Of a stretch of 64,000 nt of DNA, positions 10,058-20,122 are shown piece by piece. Position 1 is the stretch's first letter. Every line of letters starts with the position of its first letter. A program made the translations under genes and the position numbers. Location: NCBI RefSeq assembly GCF_964204865.1, contig NC_135256.1, positions 19,373,703 through 19,437,702 of the forward strand, written 5' to 3'. Under the pieces are notes generated by a model that ran no database searches, had not been told where the DNA came from, and saw only the letters and a program-made list of their open reading frames with translations. Source of the DNA: Styela clava. Its lineage: Eukaryota > Chordata > Ascidiacea > Stolidobranchia > Styelidae.

Positions 10058-13000
10058 ATGGCTGAAGATTCTGCACCGCAAATGCAACATGTGATCTCCT
10101 CTGGAACACCAGTTGCTAAGCATGACGATGCAGGCTCAACTGGTTCAGCTCATTCTGTTATTTCTAATGAGTCTGTGCGTGCAGAATACAATCTAAAGAT
10201 GGCTCAACTCAAGTTGGAGCAATTTGATCAGGAAGAGAAACTAAAATCTGAGCTGTTAGAAGCAGAGAGAAGAAAAGCTGCTGAATTGCAAAGATTTCGG
10301 CTTGAACAAGATTGTAAGGAAGCTGCTCTTATGGCTGATGTGGAATCTAGTGATGGTTGGAAGTCTGTTGACTTGGCCAATACAGCTCTGGGAGATGCTC
10401 AGAGGCCTGTGGCTGTTGGTTCCTCAAATGTCAAAAGGAGAATATGTAAGAATAGGTTTCCTGACGAATTCAATTCTACATCACCTGAAATGTCAGTTCA
10501 GGAAAAAGTTCATTTTCTGGGAAATGTTTCTAGACCCAATCAAACGGTTAGTCCATGCAAAAATGTTGACAATTCAAAGAGTAAGGCTGAAACGCAATTC
10601 TCTGAACATCTATACAAATTGACTCAAGCGATGCAGCAAGGCTTTTCACTTCCTCGTGCTAAACCATTATCATTTGATGGTGACCCTTTGAACTATTTTT
10701 CATTCATGAAATCTTTCGAAAATTTGATAGAAGGCCAGGCATACGATTTTCGCACTAAATTTCAACAATTAGAACTTGCATGCATTGGTGACGCTAAAAG
10801 GGTTATTAAGCGTTTTACCTATGAGGAAGATATCGAAACTGCATATTATTCTGCTTTGAATGGCCTAAAAGAGGAATTTGGTCGCCACGATCAAGTTATT
10901 GAAGCTTATCGTAAGAGTTTAACTGAGGGCCGTGTACTAAAGATGAATGATCTGTCTGCATTGCGGGAATATGCTTCTGAATTGAAAACATGCCTTGCAG
11001 TTTTAAAGGCATGGAAAAAGCCAAATGCAATGGATTTAAGTGAATTTCTAACTAGAATTTTTGCACGTTTGCCAGAAGATCTTCAACGAATGTATTTTGC
11101 GGAGCTCTTAGCTTCTTCAAAAAGGTCAACGTTTGCTACTTTGGTAGACTTTGCTTGCAGAGTAGCTCGGATTACATCTGACTGTTGTGTAGCGTCTTAC
11201 ATGAAAAATGCTGCTCGGGTATCTGATAAAATTGCTAAGAATCGAACAAGGGATGCAATTTACACTGCAGTTTCGTCATCCGTTGACGATCAACTTGAAG
11301 CATCTGATGCCGTTCCCAGCTCTACTCTTCCAGAATGCTTGTTTTGTAAAGACTATCACTCCATATATAAATGTGAGAAATTCATAGTGGAGCCTGTTGA
11401 GTCTCGTCGAAATTTTGCTCGCGTTCAACGTTTATGCTATAACTGTCTAAAGCCCAACCATATGGTTGGTAGTTGCCCTTCGCAAAGTAGATGCAGGGCT
11501 GAAGGATGTGGTGCTCGTCATCATACGTTGCTCCATATTGGTCATGTGAACAGAAATAATCAGTCAGTCCCTGCGACAGTACATGGGGCCGGTAATAGCA
11601 TTTTTTCATCTCTTTCAGTCAATAAAAATGTTTGCTATGTTAGACTTCAAGTTGCACCTGTTAGGGTATTTCTCAATGACATGAAAAAATCAATTGAAGT
11701 GTATGCCTTTCTCGATCATGGAGCTACTCGCTCATTTTGTTCCAAGTCTTTATTAGATAGAATGAATATTTCTGGTTCTTCTGAATCTTGTTTGATTAAT
11801 GGTATAAATGACTCAAGGCAATATATTGGCCACAGGGTAAACCTCAAAGTACAGGGAATTGGGGAATCAACGGTTGTGAGATTAGATAATGTTTTGGCTT
11901 TAGACGCTCTTCCCGATTTAAGAGGTTCTTTACCAAGCAATGATATTACTGCAAAATATCCACATTTGTCTAATTTGAAGTTTTGTAACTTGAATGCTGA
12001 TAACATTGATCTTTTGATCGGTGCTGATGTTCTTTCCAGATATCCACCAACAGAATATTTGCAAGGCGATGACAATGCTCCTACAGCATGTCATACAATT
12101 TTTGGTTGGACACTGTTTGGTCCGGATATTCTGCATGGAAACTCAGAAACCGAAGAAGTGTGCGATTCATTTTCTAATGCTAATTGTGTTTTTCATATTT
12201 CCAATCCTATTGTCAATGATTGTGATAGTTTCAGTGCTCCAATGTGTAAAGTTTGTGCCCATGAATTTGCTGATATTAATTGTGACCCATGTTTAACTGG
12301 TTTGTCTGTCAATGACAAGAGAGCTCTTGAAATTATGGAAAAAACGACCACCACTGTTGATGGTCGTTTGCAAATAGGACTCCCGTGGAAGAGTGACAAC
12401 GTCAAACTTCCCAACAATAAAAGAATGGCAGAGACCAGATTAAGGTCTCTGAAACGTCGTTTTGAAACTGATAATGATTTTTTCTGTATGTATAGGTCTA
12501 AAATGAATGAGTATATTGAAAATGGTTATGCCGAATTATGCCCTGATGCTTTTTCACATACTGATAGAACTTTTTATATTTGCCATCATGCTGTGATCAC
12601 ATCGGGAAAATTTAGAATAGTTTTTGATGGTAGCAGTGTCTTCCAAGGCACTTCTCTGAACCAGAACCTTCTTTCGGGTCCCGACTTGAATAATGGCCTA
12701 TTGGGTGTTTTGTTGCGTTTCCGTCAAGAACCCATTGCGTTCACTGGTGACATCAAGCATATGTTCCACCGAGTTAAAGTGAGCCCTATTGACCGTGATT
12801 CCATGCGTTTTTTGTGGTTTGAGGATGGTGACATGACAAAACCTGTCCTTGAGTATAGAATGTCGTCTCATTTTTTTGGTTGTGTGTCTAGTCCTTGTGT
12901 TGCTACATTTGCTGTGAGAAAGGTTGCTGATGATAATTTGAGTGGTGCTGATTTTGACACTGTTCAAACACTTGAGAGAAATATGTATGTTGATGATGTT

Positions 13001-14824
13001 TTGAAAAGTTGCGAGTCGTCTGAGAAAGCTATTAGTTTGATTAATCAATTGTGTGAATTGACTGAAACAAAGGGGTTTCATATGACAAAATTTGCTAGTA
13101 ATTCAAGTGAAGTTAATTCATCAATTCCTAGTTCGGAACTTGCTCCCTCACTGAAATGTTTGGATTTGAATGGGTCTGGTGTTCACCACGCCCTTGGTGT
13201 GAAATGGAGTATGGGGCCGGATGAACTGAAAGTGTGTGTGGATATTGAACCAAAGCAAGCAACTCGTAGGGGTATATTGAGTGCTGTTTCGTCTATTTTT
13301 GATCCACTTGGCCTAGTCTCACCTTTTGTTTTGCCTGCTAAGCGTATATTGCAAGATTTGTCTAGTGAGGATTTTTCATGGGATGATACTATTTGTCATA
13401 GTCATAAGGTTCGATGGGAGAATTGGGTTTCACAGTTGCCAATCTTGAATGATGTTTCAGTCCCTAGATGTTACAAGCCACCTGGTTTTACGCCAATTGA
13501 TATACAATTGCATTGTTTTTGTGATGCCTCTCAAGATGGTTATGGTGCGGTTGCGTATTTGCGTTTCATAGATGCTAATGGTTCTGTTCATGTTTCATTT
13601 GTGAAAAGTGTATCAAGAATTACACCTAAGCGACCTATCACGGTTGTCCGCTTAGAATTGATGTCAGCTGTCGTTGCTGCTGAGTTGTCCCAGTCCATCA
13701 AAAGAGAATTGGACTATGAGATGTGTTCCTACTATTTTTGGACCGATAGTATGTCTGTTTTGCAAATGATTAATAATCGCTCTGAAATGTTTAAAATTTT
13801 TGTCTCTAATCGTATTGCCCTAATTCATTCATTGTCTAAAGTTGAATCTTGGTTTCATGTGAGCTCTGAATTGAATCCTGCGGATGTTCTATCTCGAGGA
13901 GTTATGCCCAAACATCTACCAAAAATGTCTGTTTGGTTTGCCGGCCCAGAATTTTTGAAATTAGATCGCTCTCATTGGCCCAAACCTTGTTCTGTGAAAT
14001 GTGACAATAATTTTGCCTCTGAGGTTAAAGTTAATTTTGTCTCTACAAGTTCTAATGAATTTGCCTCTGTTTTTGATTTGCTCAAACGCTTCTCTTGTTT
14101 CGAAAAGTTGTGCCAAAGTGTTGGGTGGTTGCTCCGTTTTAAAGTATACATGAAATGGAAGTTTCGCAGTGGTCCAAGACCGCCTGTGGGAAACTTGAGT
14201 GTTGATGAGTTGGAATTTGCTATGCATAATGTGATGAGTCTGGTTCAGTTGGATTCCATCTCGCCTAGTTTGTTGCAGTTGGGTTCCCGAGTGAATGATA
14301 GTTCTCCCCCTTCAAGTAGCAATTTGAAACCATCCACGAGTAATTCTTCGAAGTTATTGTTGAAGTTGAATCCATTTTTTGATGAAAATTGTCATGTGTG
14401 GCGAGTTGGTGGACGACTGAAGCATTCCAATTTGCCTTACAGTCAGAGGTACCCAATTATTCTGCCCCAAAGTCATCATGTCACTGAGTTGATTGTACAT
14501 ATGTATCATTGCAGGGAGGGTCATTGTGGTACTTTGCATACATTATCTGCTCTAAGAGGAAAGTTTTGGATCCTCAGAGGTCAGTCTGAGGTTCGGCGAA
14601 TATTGGCCAAATGTATGGTTTGCAAGTTACGTTCGGCAAAGTTTAGTAGTCAATGGATGGCACCTCTCCCTAAATTTAGGATTGAACCTGGTCGAACTCC
14701 TTTTGATAAATGTTCAGTAGATTTGTTTGGTCCACTCAAGGTTAAATGCGGTAGGCGTGAGTTGAAAGTTGAAACGTTATGGTTGTATTTTTACATGTTT
14801 AGCCACGCGAGCTTGTCATATTGA
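10058..14824 (+). CDS. BEL/Pao Gag-Pol polyprotein, frameshifted in integrase
   Basis: A 1588-residue retrotransposon polyprotein encodes capsid and replication enzymes. Domains in order: an N-terminal coiled coil (about residues 45-85); a DUF1759-type Gag (about 195-360); Cys/His zinc knuckles (CLFC...CYNCLKPNHMVGSC, about 428-490); an aspartic protease with DHGAT (about 550); reverse transcriptase with the catalytic aspartate in FTGDIKHMFH and the YVDD box (about 880-1010); RNase H (HCFCDASQDGYGA, later FWTDS and NPADVLSRG); and the integrase HHCC finger (about 1490-1530) followed by the first aspartate (KCSVDLFGP). A single-base shift near 14771 throws the frame off, and the protein stops 17 codons later. 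The remaining integrase continues in another frame at 14769-15599. The start is the first ATG, 60 bp after the LTR. The rest of the frame is open, so the damage is recent or a sequencing error. Confidence 0.95.
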   Translation: MAEDSAPQMQHVISSGTPVAKHDDAGSTGSAHSVISNESVRAEYNLKMAQLKLEQFDQEEKLKSELLEAERRKAAELQRFRLEQDCKEAALMADVESSDGWKSVDLANTALGDAQRPVAVGSSNVKRRICKNRFPDEFNSTSPEMSVQEKVHFLGNVSRPNQTVSPCKNVDNSKSKAETQFSEHLYKLTQAMQQGFSLPRAKPLSFDGDPLNYFSFMKSFENLIEGQAYDFRTKFQQLELACIGDAKRVIKRFTYEEDIETAYYSALNGLKEEFGRHDQVIEAYRKSLTEGRVLKMNDLSALREYASELKTCLAVLKAWKKPNAMDLSEFLTRIFARLPEDLQRMYFAELLASSKRSTFATLVDFACRVARITSDCCVASYMKNAARVSDKIAKNRTRDAIYTAVSSSVDDQLEASDAVPSSTLPECLFCKDYHSIYKCEKFIVEPVESRRNFARVQRLCYNCLKPNHMVGSCPSQSRCRAEGCGARHHTLLHIGHVNRNNQSVPATVHGAGNSIFSSLSVNKNVCYVRLQVAPVRVFLNDMKKSIEVYAFLDHGATRSFCSKSLLDRMNISGSSESCLINGINDSRQYIGHRVNLKVQGIGESTVVRLDNVLALDALPDLRGSLPSNDITAKYPHLSNLKFCNLNADNIDLLIGADVLSRYPPTEYLQGDDNAPTACHTIFGWTLFGPDILHGNSETEEVCDSFSNANCVFHISNPIVNDCDSFSAPMCKVCAHEFADINCDPCLTGLSVNDKRALEIMEKTTTTVDGRLQIGLPWKSDNVKLPNNKRMAETRLRSLKRRFETDNDFFCMYRSKMNEYIENGYAELCPDAFSHTDRTFYICHHAVITSGKFRIVFDGSSVFQGTSLNQNLLSGPDLNNGLLGVLLRFRQEPIAFTGDIKHMFHRVKVSPIDRDSMRFLWFEDGDMTKPVLEYRMSSHFFGCVSSPCVATFAVRKVADDNLSGADFDTVQTLERNMYVDDVLKSCESSEKAISLINQLCELTETKGFHMTKFASNSSEVNSSIPSSELAPSLKCLDLNGSGVHHALGVKWSMGPDELKVCVDIEPKQATRRGILSAVSSIFDPLGLVSPFVLPAKRILQDLSSEDFSWDDTICHSHKVRWENWVSQLPILNDVSVPRCYKPPGFTPIDIQLHCFCDASQDGYGAVAYLRFIDANGSVHVSFVKSVSRITPKRPITVVRLELMSAVVAAELSQSIKRELDYEMCSYYFWTDSMSVLQMINNRSEMFKIFVSNRIALIHSLSKVESWFHVSSELNPADVLSRGVMPKHLPKMSVWFAGPEFLKLDRSHWPKPCSVKCDNNFASEVKVNFVSTSSNEFASVFDLLKRFSCFEKLCQSVGWLLRFKVYMKWKFRSGPRPPVGNLSVDELEFAMHNVMSLVQLDSISPSLLQLGSRVNDSSPPSSSNLKPSTSNSSKLLLKLNPFFDENCHVWRVGGRLKHSNLPYSQRYPIILPQSHHVTELIVHMYHCREGHCGTLHTLSALRGKFWILRGQSEVRRILAKCMVCKLRSAKFSSQWMAPLPKFRIEPGRTPFDKCSVDLFGPLKVKCGRRELKVETLWLYFYMFSHASLSY

Positions 14825-15599
14825 GTGTGTTGAGTCGATGGATACACCATCCTTTTTGAATGCTTTGTTTCGTTTTTCTGATCGTAGGAATACTCCGTCA
14901 CTTATTTATTGTGACAATGGTTCAAATTTAATTGGTGCAAAAAATGTGTTGGCTCAAGGCATGAACAATTTGGATTCTACCCGTATTGAAGGTGAATTGG
15001 CACGGAAGGGAATTAAATGGGAACATAGTCCTCCTTCCGCCCCTTGGCAAAATGGTGTTACGGAAAAGATGGTTCATTTAACTAAACGTATTTTGTATGC
15101 TCTTGTAGAAAGACGAACATTGACAGATTTTTCCCTTATTTCATTTCTCTCAGGCGTTGAGAGAATTTTGAATGATAGGCCAATCACGCCACTGAGCGAT
15201 GATTGTAGAGATTTTGCTGCCCTGTCGCCCAGTGCGATTTTGCATGGTTGTCTTGACACCTCCCTCCCTGCCGATCGATTTTTGAAAACTGACGAGTATA
15301 GGGATTGTTGGCGCAGTGTTCAACGTCTATTGGATATGTTTTGGTCAAGATGGACCAAGGAGTATTTGCCCCTCTTGCAGTCTCGCAAGAAGTGGACCTT
15401 GTCTGGTCGTAATCTGAAAGTTGGTGATCTGGTTCTTGTTCATAATGAGAATTTACCGCGTGGTTCTTGGCCTAAGGCCATTGTTGAGAAAGTTTTTCCG
15501 GATGGTGATGGCATGGTGCGTAGGGTCGAAATTAGAACTGCTACATCTAGTGCTATGCGGGATGTAAGACGGCTGTGCTTACTTGAGGGTAGTGAATGA
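14769..15599 (+). pseudogene. BEL/Pao integrase core and C-terminus in shifted frame
   Basis: About 277 codons continue the broken polyprotein. Visible landmarks are CLATRACHIE just after the first catalytic aspartate, the second catalytic aspartate in YCDNGSN, the glutamate region PWQNGVTEKM, and a C-terminal DUF5641-like segment with VGDLVLVHNENLPRGSWP that is typical of BEL/Pao. There is no ATG at the junction, so it is not an independent gene. It would be joined to the upstream frame by reversing one base change or by frameshifting. Programmed frameshifting at this place is not known in the family, so mutation is the simpler reading. Confidence 0.9.
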
Positions 15600-15754
15600 T
15601 GTTGTTTGATATTTATATTTTCTTCATTTTACTATTATTCAGTTTAATTGTATAATTACACCGTTTTTGGGCCAAGTGTTTTGGGCTAGCTGCTTGTGTT
15701 TGGTAAATGATTCTTAGTTTCCCTGAAATTTGAATAATTTCCCGGGGCCGGTTA

Positions 15755-16324
15755 TGTTCACGCTAGCCTAATATCGCATTTTTTTACGGTCTACTGATTT
15801 TGGCATACTGATTTTGGTCTTGGAATTATGGTCCTACATCCGGGGCTTTGCTCAGCTGCTTTCTAGGATTTTCGATGTGAAGTGTGCTTATCTCAGTTTA
15901 GGGTTAGTAATGCTAAATTTTGTGGGTTTCTGGCCTATATGGGTTTCATCAGACAAACTTTATATAGATGTATGATTTTATATTGTTGCAGATTTTGTTG
16001 TGCTATGTACGCTGAACGTTGTTAATCGTTTGCTATAATACCGGTAACTGATATCTCAATTTTGCATTGTTGTTTGCCATCTTCGATCTTTACAAAGAAA
16101 ATTACATTGCTGCATTGGTTTTCGTTTCTACAACTTGGTGTTCTGTGTGTTTCACTGGATTGGGTCATCGCTGTCAGTTTTTCAGTTCAAGGTAGACGCA
16201 TTTCAACCAGCAAACTGGCAAACCAGAGAATTAGGCAACATCAAATCTTAAATTATCAATAGAAAACGCTGGCATCTCAAGGGGTCTGGCGTGGGATAGT
16301 TCTAAATGATCACTGTCCTGAACA
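15755..16324 (+). mobile_element. 3' LTR of BEL/Pao retrotransposon (570 bp)
   Basis: It is identical to the 5' LTR except for one substitution and a 4-bp insertion, which accounts exactly for the length difference. It is preceded by a non-coding 155 bp ending in a purine/GC-rich CCCGGGGCCGG that could act as the plus-strand primer region. Confidence 0.95.
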
Positions 16325-16329
16325 CTTGT
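16325..16329. repeat. Target site duplication of the BEL/Pao element, right copy
   Basis: CTTGT directly follows the 3' LTR and matches 9427-9431. The flanks are continuous once the element is removed. Confidence 0.9.
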
Positions 16330-16587
16330 GATCCTTGTTTATTTTGAGTTCTGCACAACGACCCCGATAAGAGAGAGGTCGCTGACGTATTGAGTTTGTT
16401 GACATACTCGTAGGCGCCATTACGCGTGACCGTCGCTATACTTTGGCAAGCTGTATTTCGTTAATGTGACGTCGCAGGGACGTAATTTTTGGATGACGTC
16501 ATCAGGTGGGGGCCAGGAATCATATATCCAAAAATTGTTACGCCACGCCCACTAGAAGTTATTCAGGTAAGAAAGTACATGAGACCC
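16330..16587. mobile_element. Right-half copy of the GGGTCTCATG MITE family
   Basis: The segment ends GAAAGTACATGAGACCC and carries CGCCCACTAGAAGTTATTC and GGTGGGGGCCAGGA, matching the right arm of the element at 194-645. The left arm is missing. Its true start is uncertain. Confidence 0.65.
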
Positions 16588-16915
16588 GCGTAAAGGTATA
16601 TGAAAATCATAACAGTTGCAAACAGCTTAGATGGGCTATTCATAATGAAATACTTTGGCACTTTTTCTGCAATGGAAATTGCCCATCAAACTGATGTTGG
16701 AGAGCTTCATTGAGTTTTCAATTCAATTTTTTCTTCAACTATGAAGATCTTTTGAGGTTAACGAGGCAAAAATAAATAAAGCTGAGGAAATTGTTCGTGT
16801 ACTGTAGGGAGAGGATATAAAGAATGTAAATTGATGTTCTTGATGATGGTGGTTCTTGATGATGCTGTTTTGCGGGTTAAATTGATGGATTCATTTCCCC
16901 AAATCAGTTTTTGAG
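16588..16915. other. Intergenic, nothing recognised
   Basis: AT-rich DNA between the MITE fragment and the cysteine-rich ORF. No feature is supported. Confidence 0.35.
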
Positions 16916-17134
16916 TTGGCAAACTTCAAATGTAAGAAAAATAGGCATCAAAATAATTCATGCACGAATGCCAAAAGCAACCTAAGTTGCACAGATTTTT
17001 GTTTTTGTATCGACTGCAAAAACTACAGTACACTTATGGAGAAAAAGTCGATTTTCCAGAATGTGAATTTTGGAAGCAATTCAGGAGAAAGTGATTTAGA
17101 TGTTGAAGTTGATTTATTAAATATTATTTATTAG
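16916..17134 (+). pseudogene. Cys-rich CXC-like ORF, likely transposon-derived
   Basis: The 72-codon frame begins MANFKCKKNR and holds a run of cysteines (CKKNRHQNNSC, SLNLSC-like spacing, then CTDFCFCIDCKNYS). This recalls half of a tesmin/TSO1-type CXC motif that also occurs at the ends of some mobile-element proteins. An acidic tail (GESDLDVEVD) follows. It stands alone among repeats with no neighbouring exon I can find. The start codon may not be real. Function unknown. Confidence 0.35.
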
Positions 17135-17142
17135 TTTTTTAC

Positions 17143-17325
17143 AGACATCTGTTAGTGTCGTAGTCCTGTTTCAAGAAATAATATTGCCTTTGTTTCAAAT
17201 ACACAACCACATAAATTAAAAAAAGACTTTTTTAGACATCTGTTAGTGTCGAAAGTCCTGTTTTTATAAATAATATTGCCTTTGTTTCAAATAACCAACC
17301 ACATAAACTGAAAAAAGACTAATTT
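17143..17325. repeat. Two tandem ~91-bp repeats
   Basis: Both copies start AGACATCTGTTAGTGTCG (17143 and 17234) and continue through AATATTGCCTTTGTTTCAAA and ACCACATAAA. The next block, TGTGTTAGTGTGCAACA near 17330, recurs in diverged form near 34467 in a Barx intron. Confidence 0.75.
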
Positions 17326-17339
17326 ACATTTGTGTTAGT

Positions 17340-17796
17340 GTGCAACATGGCTCTGGAATTGCACAGTTTTTATGCTGTGTTGTTTTAAATCTATGTTTAT
17401 TGATTTTACGGCTAATCCCCAATTTTGCGTCAGGATTTTAACCGATTTACTTGTGTTTTTGTGCTCACAGTGTTAATTTGTGACAGCGAATAAAAATTGA
17501 TTTTGATGGCTTCTTTGAAATGAACGCAATTTTGTGCTGTGGTGGTGTAAACCTATGATCATTGATTTTCGGAGAATCCCCTGATATCAAATTTTTGAAG
17601 CATGTTTTACAGAGAATGTGCAACTTTCGTTAATGGGAACAAGCTGTAATACGTTCAGTATGTTCATTTTTAATCAAAACTAAAGAATTTATATAGTTCT
17701 AGATGTGCGCTACGATACTCACTTTCTAGGCGTTTTTCAGGGCCTCGTCTCACGGCCTTTTAGGTTTCCCACCATTATTAAACTCGCTGGTGAGTC
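17340..17796. other. Intergenic, repeat-like, no gene
   Basis: Two diverged blocks, each with GCTGTG...TTGATTTT(A/C)CGG and AATCCCC, suggest an older duplication. There is no supported ORF. Confidence 0.35.
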
Positions 17797-18240
17797 CAGG
17801 GATCAGCGAATCCAGGTTCCAGGTCCAGCGAACCACTGACCCGCGTTTTATGCGTGACCCGCCAAGGCACGAATAAAATAAAAAGCTAACATATCAGTGA
17901 TAAAACCGGCCTTGAATTAATCTAATAATAACTAAACTATTATAATGTACCGTAAGCTGGGCAGTTCGGGCTGCGATCGCTCATATCACTCTGCGGCAAT
18001 TTTCAAAATCCCGAATCCTAACGCATGTCTGCACCGCTGTGTACCGTTATTCAACTATTGGCTCTGGCTTCGTTTATGACATAACAAAGCAATTGACATG
18101 TTCATTTCTCGCACCCTCTTGTCTCTTTCGGAAGTGCATCTGCAGACTGTTTTAGAGGTTATACGAGAACTAGATTAGGGTTACCATATTTGAAGAAGCA
18201 AAATTCCGGACAGTGCATGAGTATTTTCGGCGCTCCCGAG

Positions 18241-18307
18241 GTATGTGCACCAAGATGGCGCACAACCTATACTATGTTCAGGTTGTGCGCCATCTTGGTG
18301 CACATAC
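18241..18307. repeat. Near-perfect hairpin: 28-bp arms, 11-nt loop
   Basis: The arms 18241-18268 and 18280-18307 are exact reverse complements, containing GTGCACCAAGATGGCGCACA. The loop is 11 nt. Pairing extends about 9 bp further outward with two mismatches (GCTCCCGAG against CTTCCGGAGC). It lies within the hAT element at 18176-20622. Confidence 0.9.
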
Positions 18308-18428
18308 TTCCGGAGCTCCATATTTTCACGAGACCATTAAATGCGCTACCGAAATTCTAAGGCTGCAAACGCTGTACGATACTCATTCCAACGCGCCAGG
18401 CGGGCACTCTCTAAATATAGCTCTAAAT

Positions 18429-19229
18429 CAGGGGTCGGCAAACTGCGGCCCGCGGGCCGAATGCGGCCGGCGAGCTAATTCATTGCGGCCCTCGATAGAC
18501 CGGACATTTAATACATATAACAAAAATTGATCCTTAATTTATTATTATCCACACACAGATTTATGTGATAACAAGTGGTGCTGTACGACGCTTGTTTTGT
18601 AATGAGTAGCGTCAGTTCTATGCCGTTCGAGTTAATTTTTATATTAAAATTGTCTTGGAAACGGAGGGAAGTTCGCGACGATTCCAAAGTGCTTGGACGC
18701 AAATATATTTTTCTTTCTCGCGCATTCCAAAACCAGCTTCATATGTCCGGTCAGCATCGCAAATATTTAAGGTATTTAATGTTCTACTCGTTACGAAACG
18801 TCTCCTCGAAAATTCGACCCCGATACCCGAGACTAAGCCACAGCTCATTTGTGCGACAGTGCAAAACGTGTAATCTGCACGTTCAGAAGCTCATATTGCT
18901 GTCAGCAGCTTAATCTAAAATGCATTACACTTACAATAAATTTTATACTAGTCATTTGGACGACGTACCGCGGGCAAGTTGCCATAAAAACATCATCCTT
19001 CACATTGATAATAGGTAAATAAAAACAATGTATTGTTAGATAATATATTGAAAAAACGCCACATACACATATCATTGTGGTGGGCTTTTAACACAGCAAT
19101 AGAAGGTGCGAATGCGCCATAATTGGAAGTTTAATGTAATGATTGTTCGAAAGTGGAATTATTGCGGCCCGCGCGCTACCGGAAATGTGTATATTTGGCC
19201 CGCAAGTACATAAAGTTTGCCGACCACTG
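18429..19229. mobile_element. hAT MITE (801 bp) with perfect 8-bp TSD
   Basis: The left end CAGGGGTCGGCAAACTGCGG and the right end AGTTTGCCGACCACTG are inverted repeats. A perfect duplication CTCTAAAT lies at 18421-18428 and 19230-19237. Small overlapping open frames inside have no recognisable product. It is the innermost of three nested elements. Confidence 0.92.
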
Positions 19230-19389
19230 CTCTAAATGAATCTCAAGTTCAGAGTGGAAAATAATATTGAGAATTAGGTTGTGCCAAAAAGTAAGCCCAG
19301 TGATTACAGCTTAAAACAAATTACATACACGCTTGTAAGTCAAGTCACTGCAAATTTACTATTTTGACCATGCATATTTTTCTGGAGAT

Positions 19390-20122
19390 CTAATTCTCTT
19401 CAATAAGGCATTTACAGTTGTCTCCTGTAAATGCCACACATTTTTTCAAAAGCATCATTTTTTCTAAGGTGTCACTTACATAAGTGGAAATTGTGTCGGC
19501 AGTCTCGTTTGCCTTGTTTGTAAACTCATCAATTTTGATTGCAAGCCACCTTTCCTCCAGTCAAAACATTGAATAATTGTAGTAATTTCAGTTCATTGTG
19601 ATTGCTGCCATCTGTTGCAACGCCAAAGTACGCGATATCGTTTTCTTCAAAACTTTTCAGAACAGCATCAATAGAATATTGCGCAAGTACGCTAGTAACA
19701 ATTTTTTCTGTCTTTGTGCGGTCACTACTAAACTTCTTCGCTACATTAGAATCAGGGAAAATATTTTCAAGTAAAACAGATGTACAGTCCATGGACAAAA
19801 AGCTATGATGATGATCAACAGCGTGAAATGCAAGCGTGCCTTCTGCGGCAGTGATTTCATCTTCGCATTTACTTCCTGCTGTAACAAAATATTTTGTCAT
19901 TTTCGTTGATGCAACAGCCACTCTTACTGCTTTGCGATGTTTTTCTGATTGCAGATGTGTGTTTAAATCACCATTACCATTGTGCACGACAGATATATAT
20001 ATATAGGTTCCTGATTCGCAAACCAAGCATTCTGCCCCATAATCATTCCTGCTTTTTCTAAAACATGGATGTTTTTCTCGCATCTCGTTAGTGAATGTGT
20101 ACTTTCGTTTAAAATTAGCCAT
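19390..20122 (-). pseudogene. hAT-like transposase, N-terminal half, frameshifted
   Basis: The open frame from 20122 begins MANFKRKYTFTNEMREKHPC. It carries a zinc finger of the CLVC...HLQSEKHRKA type (about residues 33-64) and then a conserved block with AFHAVDHHHSFLSMDC, AKKFSSDRTKTEKIV and VATDGSNH, typical of a hAT-related transposase family common in animal genomes. A stop ends this frame at 19529. The next conserved segment (DEFVNKANETADTIS, then CVAFTGDNC, matching a widespread FSGDNC-type motif) is open in a shifted frame down to about 19390. The catalytic C-terminal half is missing, so it is non-functional. Confidence 0.8.

Noticed and set aside
11382..13081. Several minus-strand frames of 70-130 codons within the BEL polyprotein
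   Set aside because: They are shadows of the polyprotein in other frames, with no recognisable domains.
18575..18913. 112-codon plus-strand frame
   Set aside because: It lies inside the 801-bp hAT MITE with other frames also open on both strands. No transposase motif.
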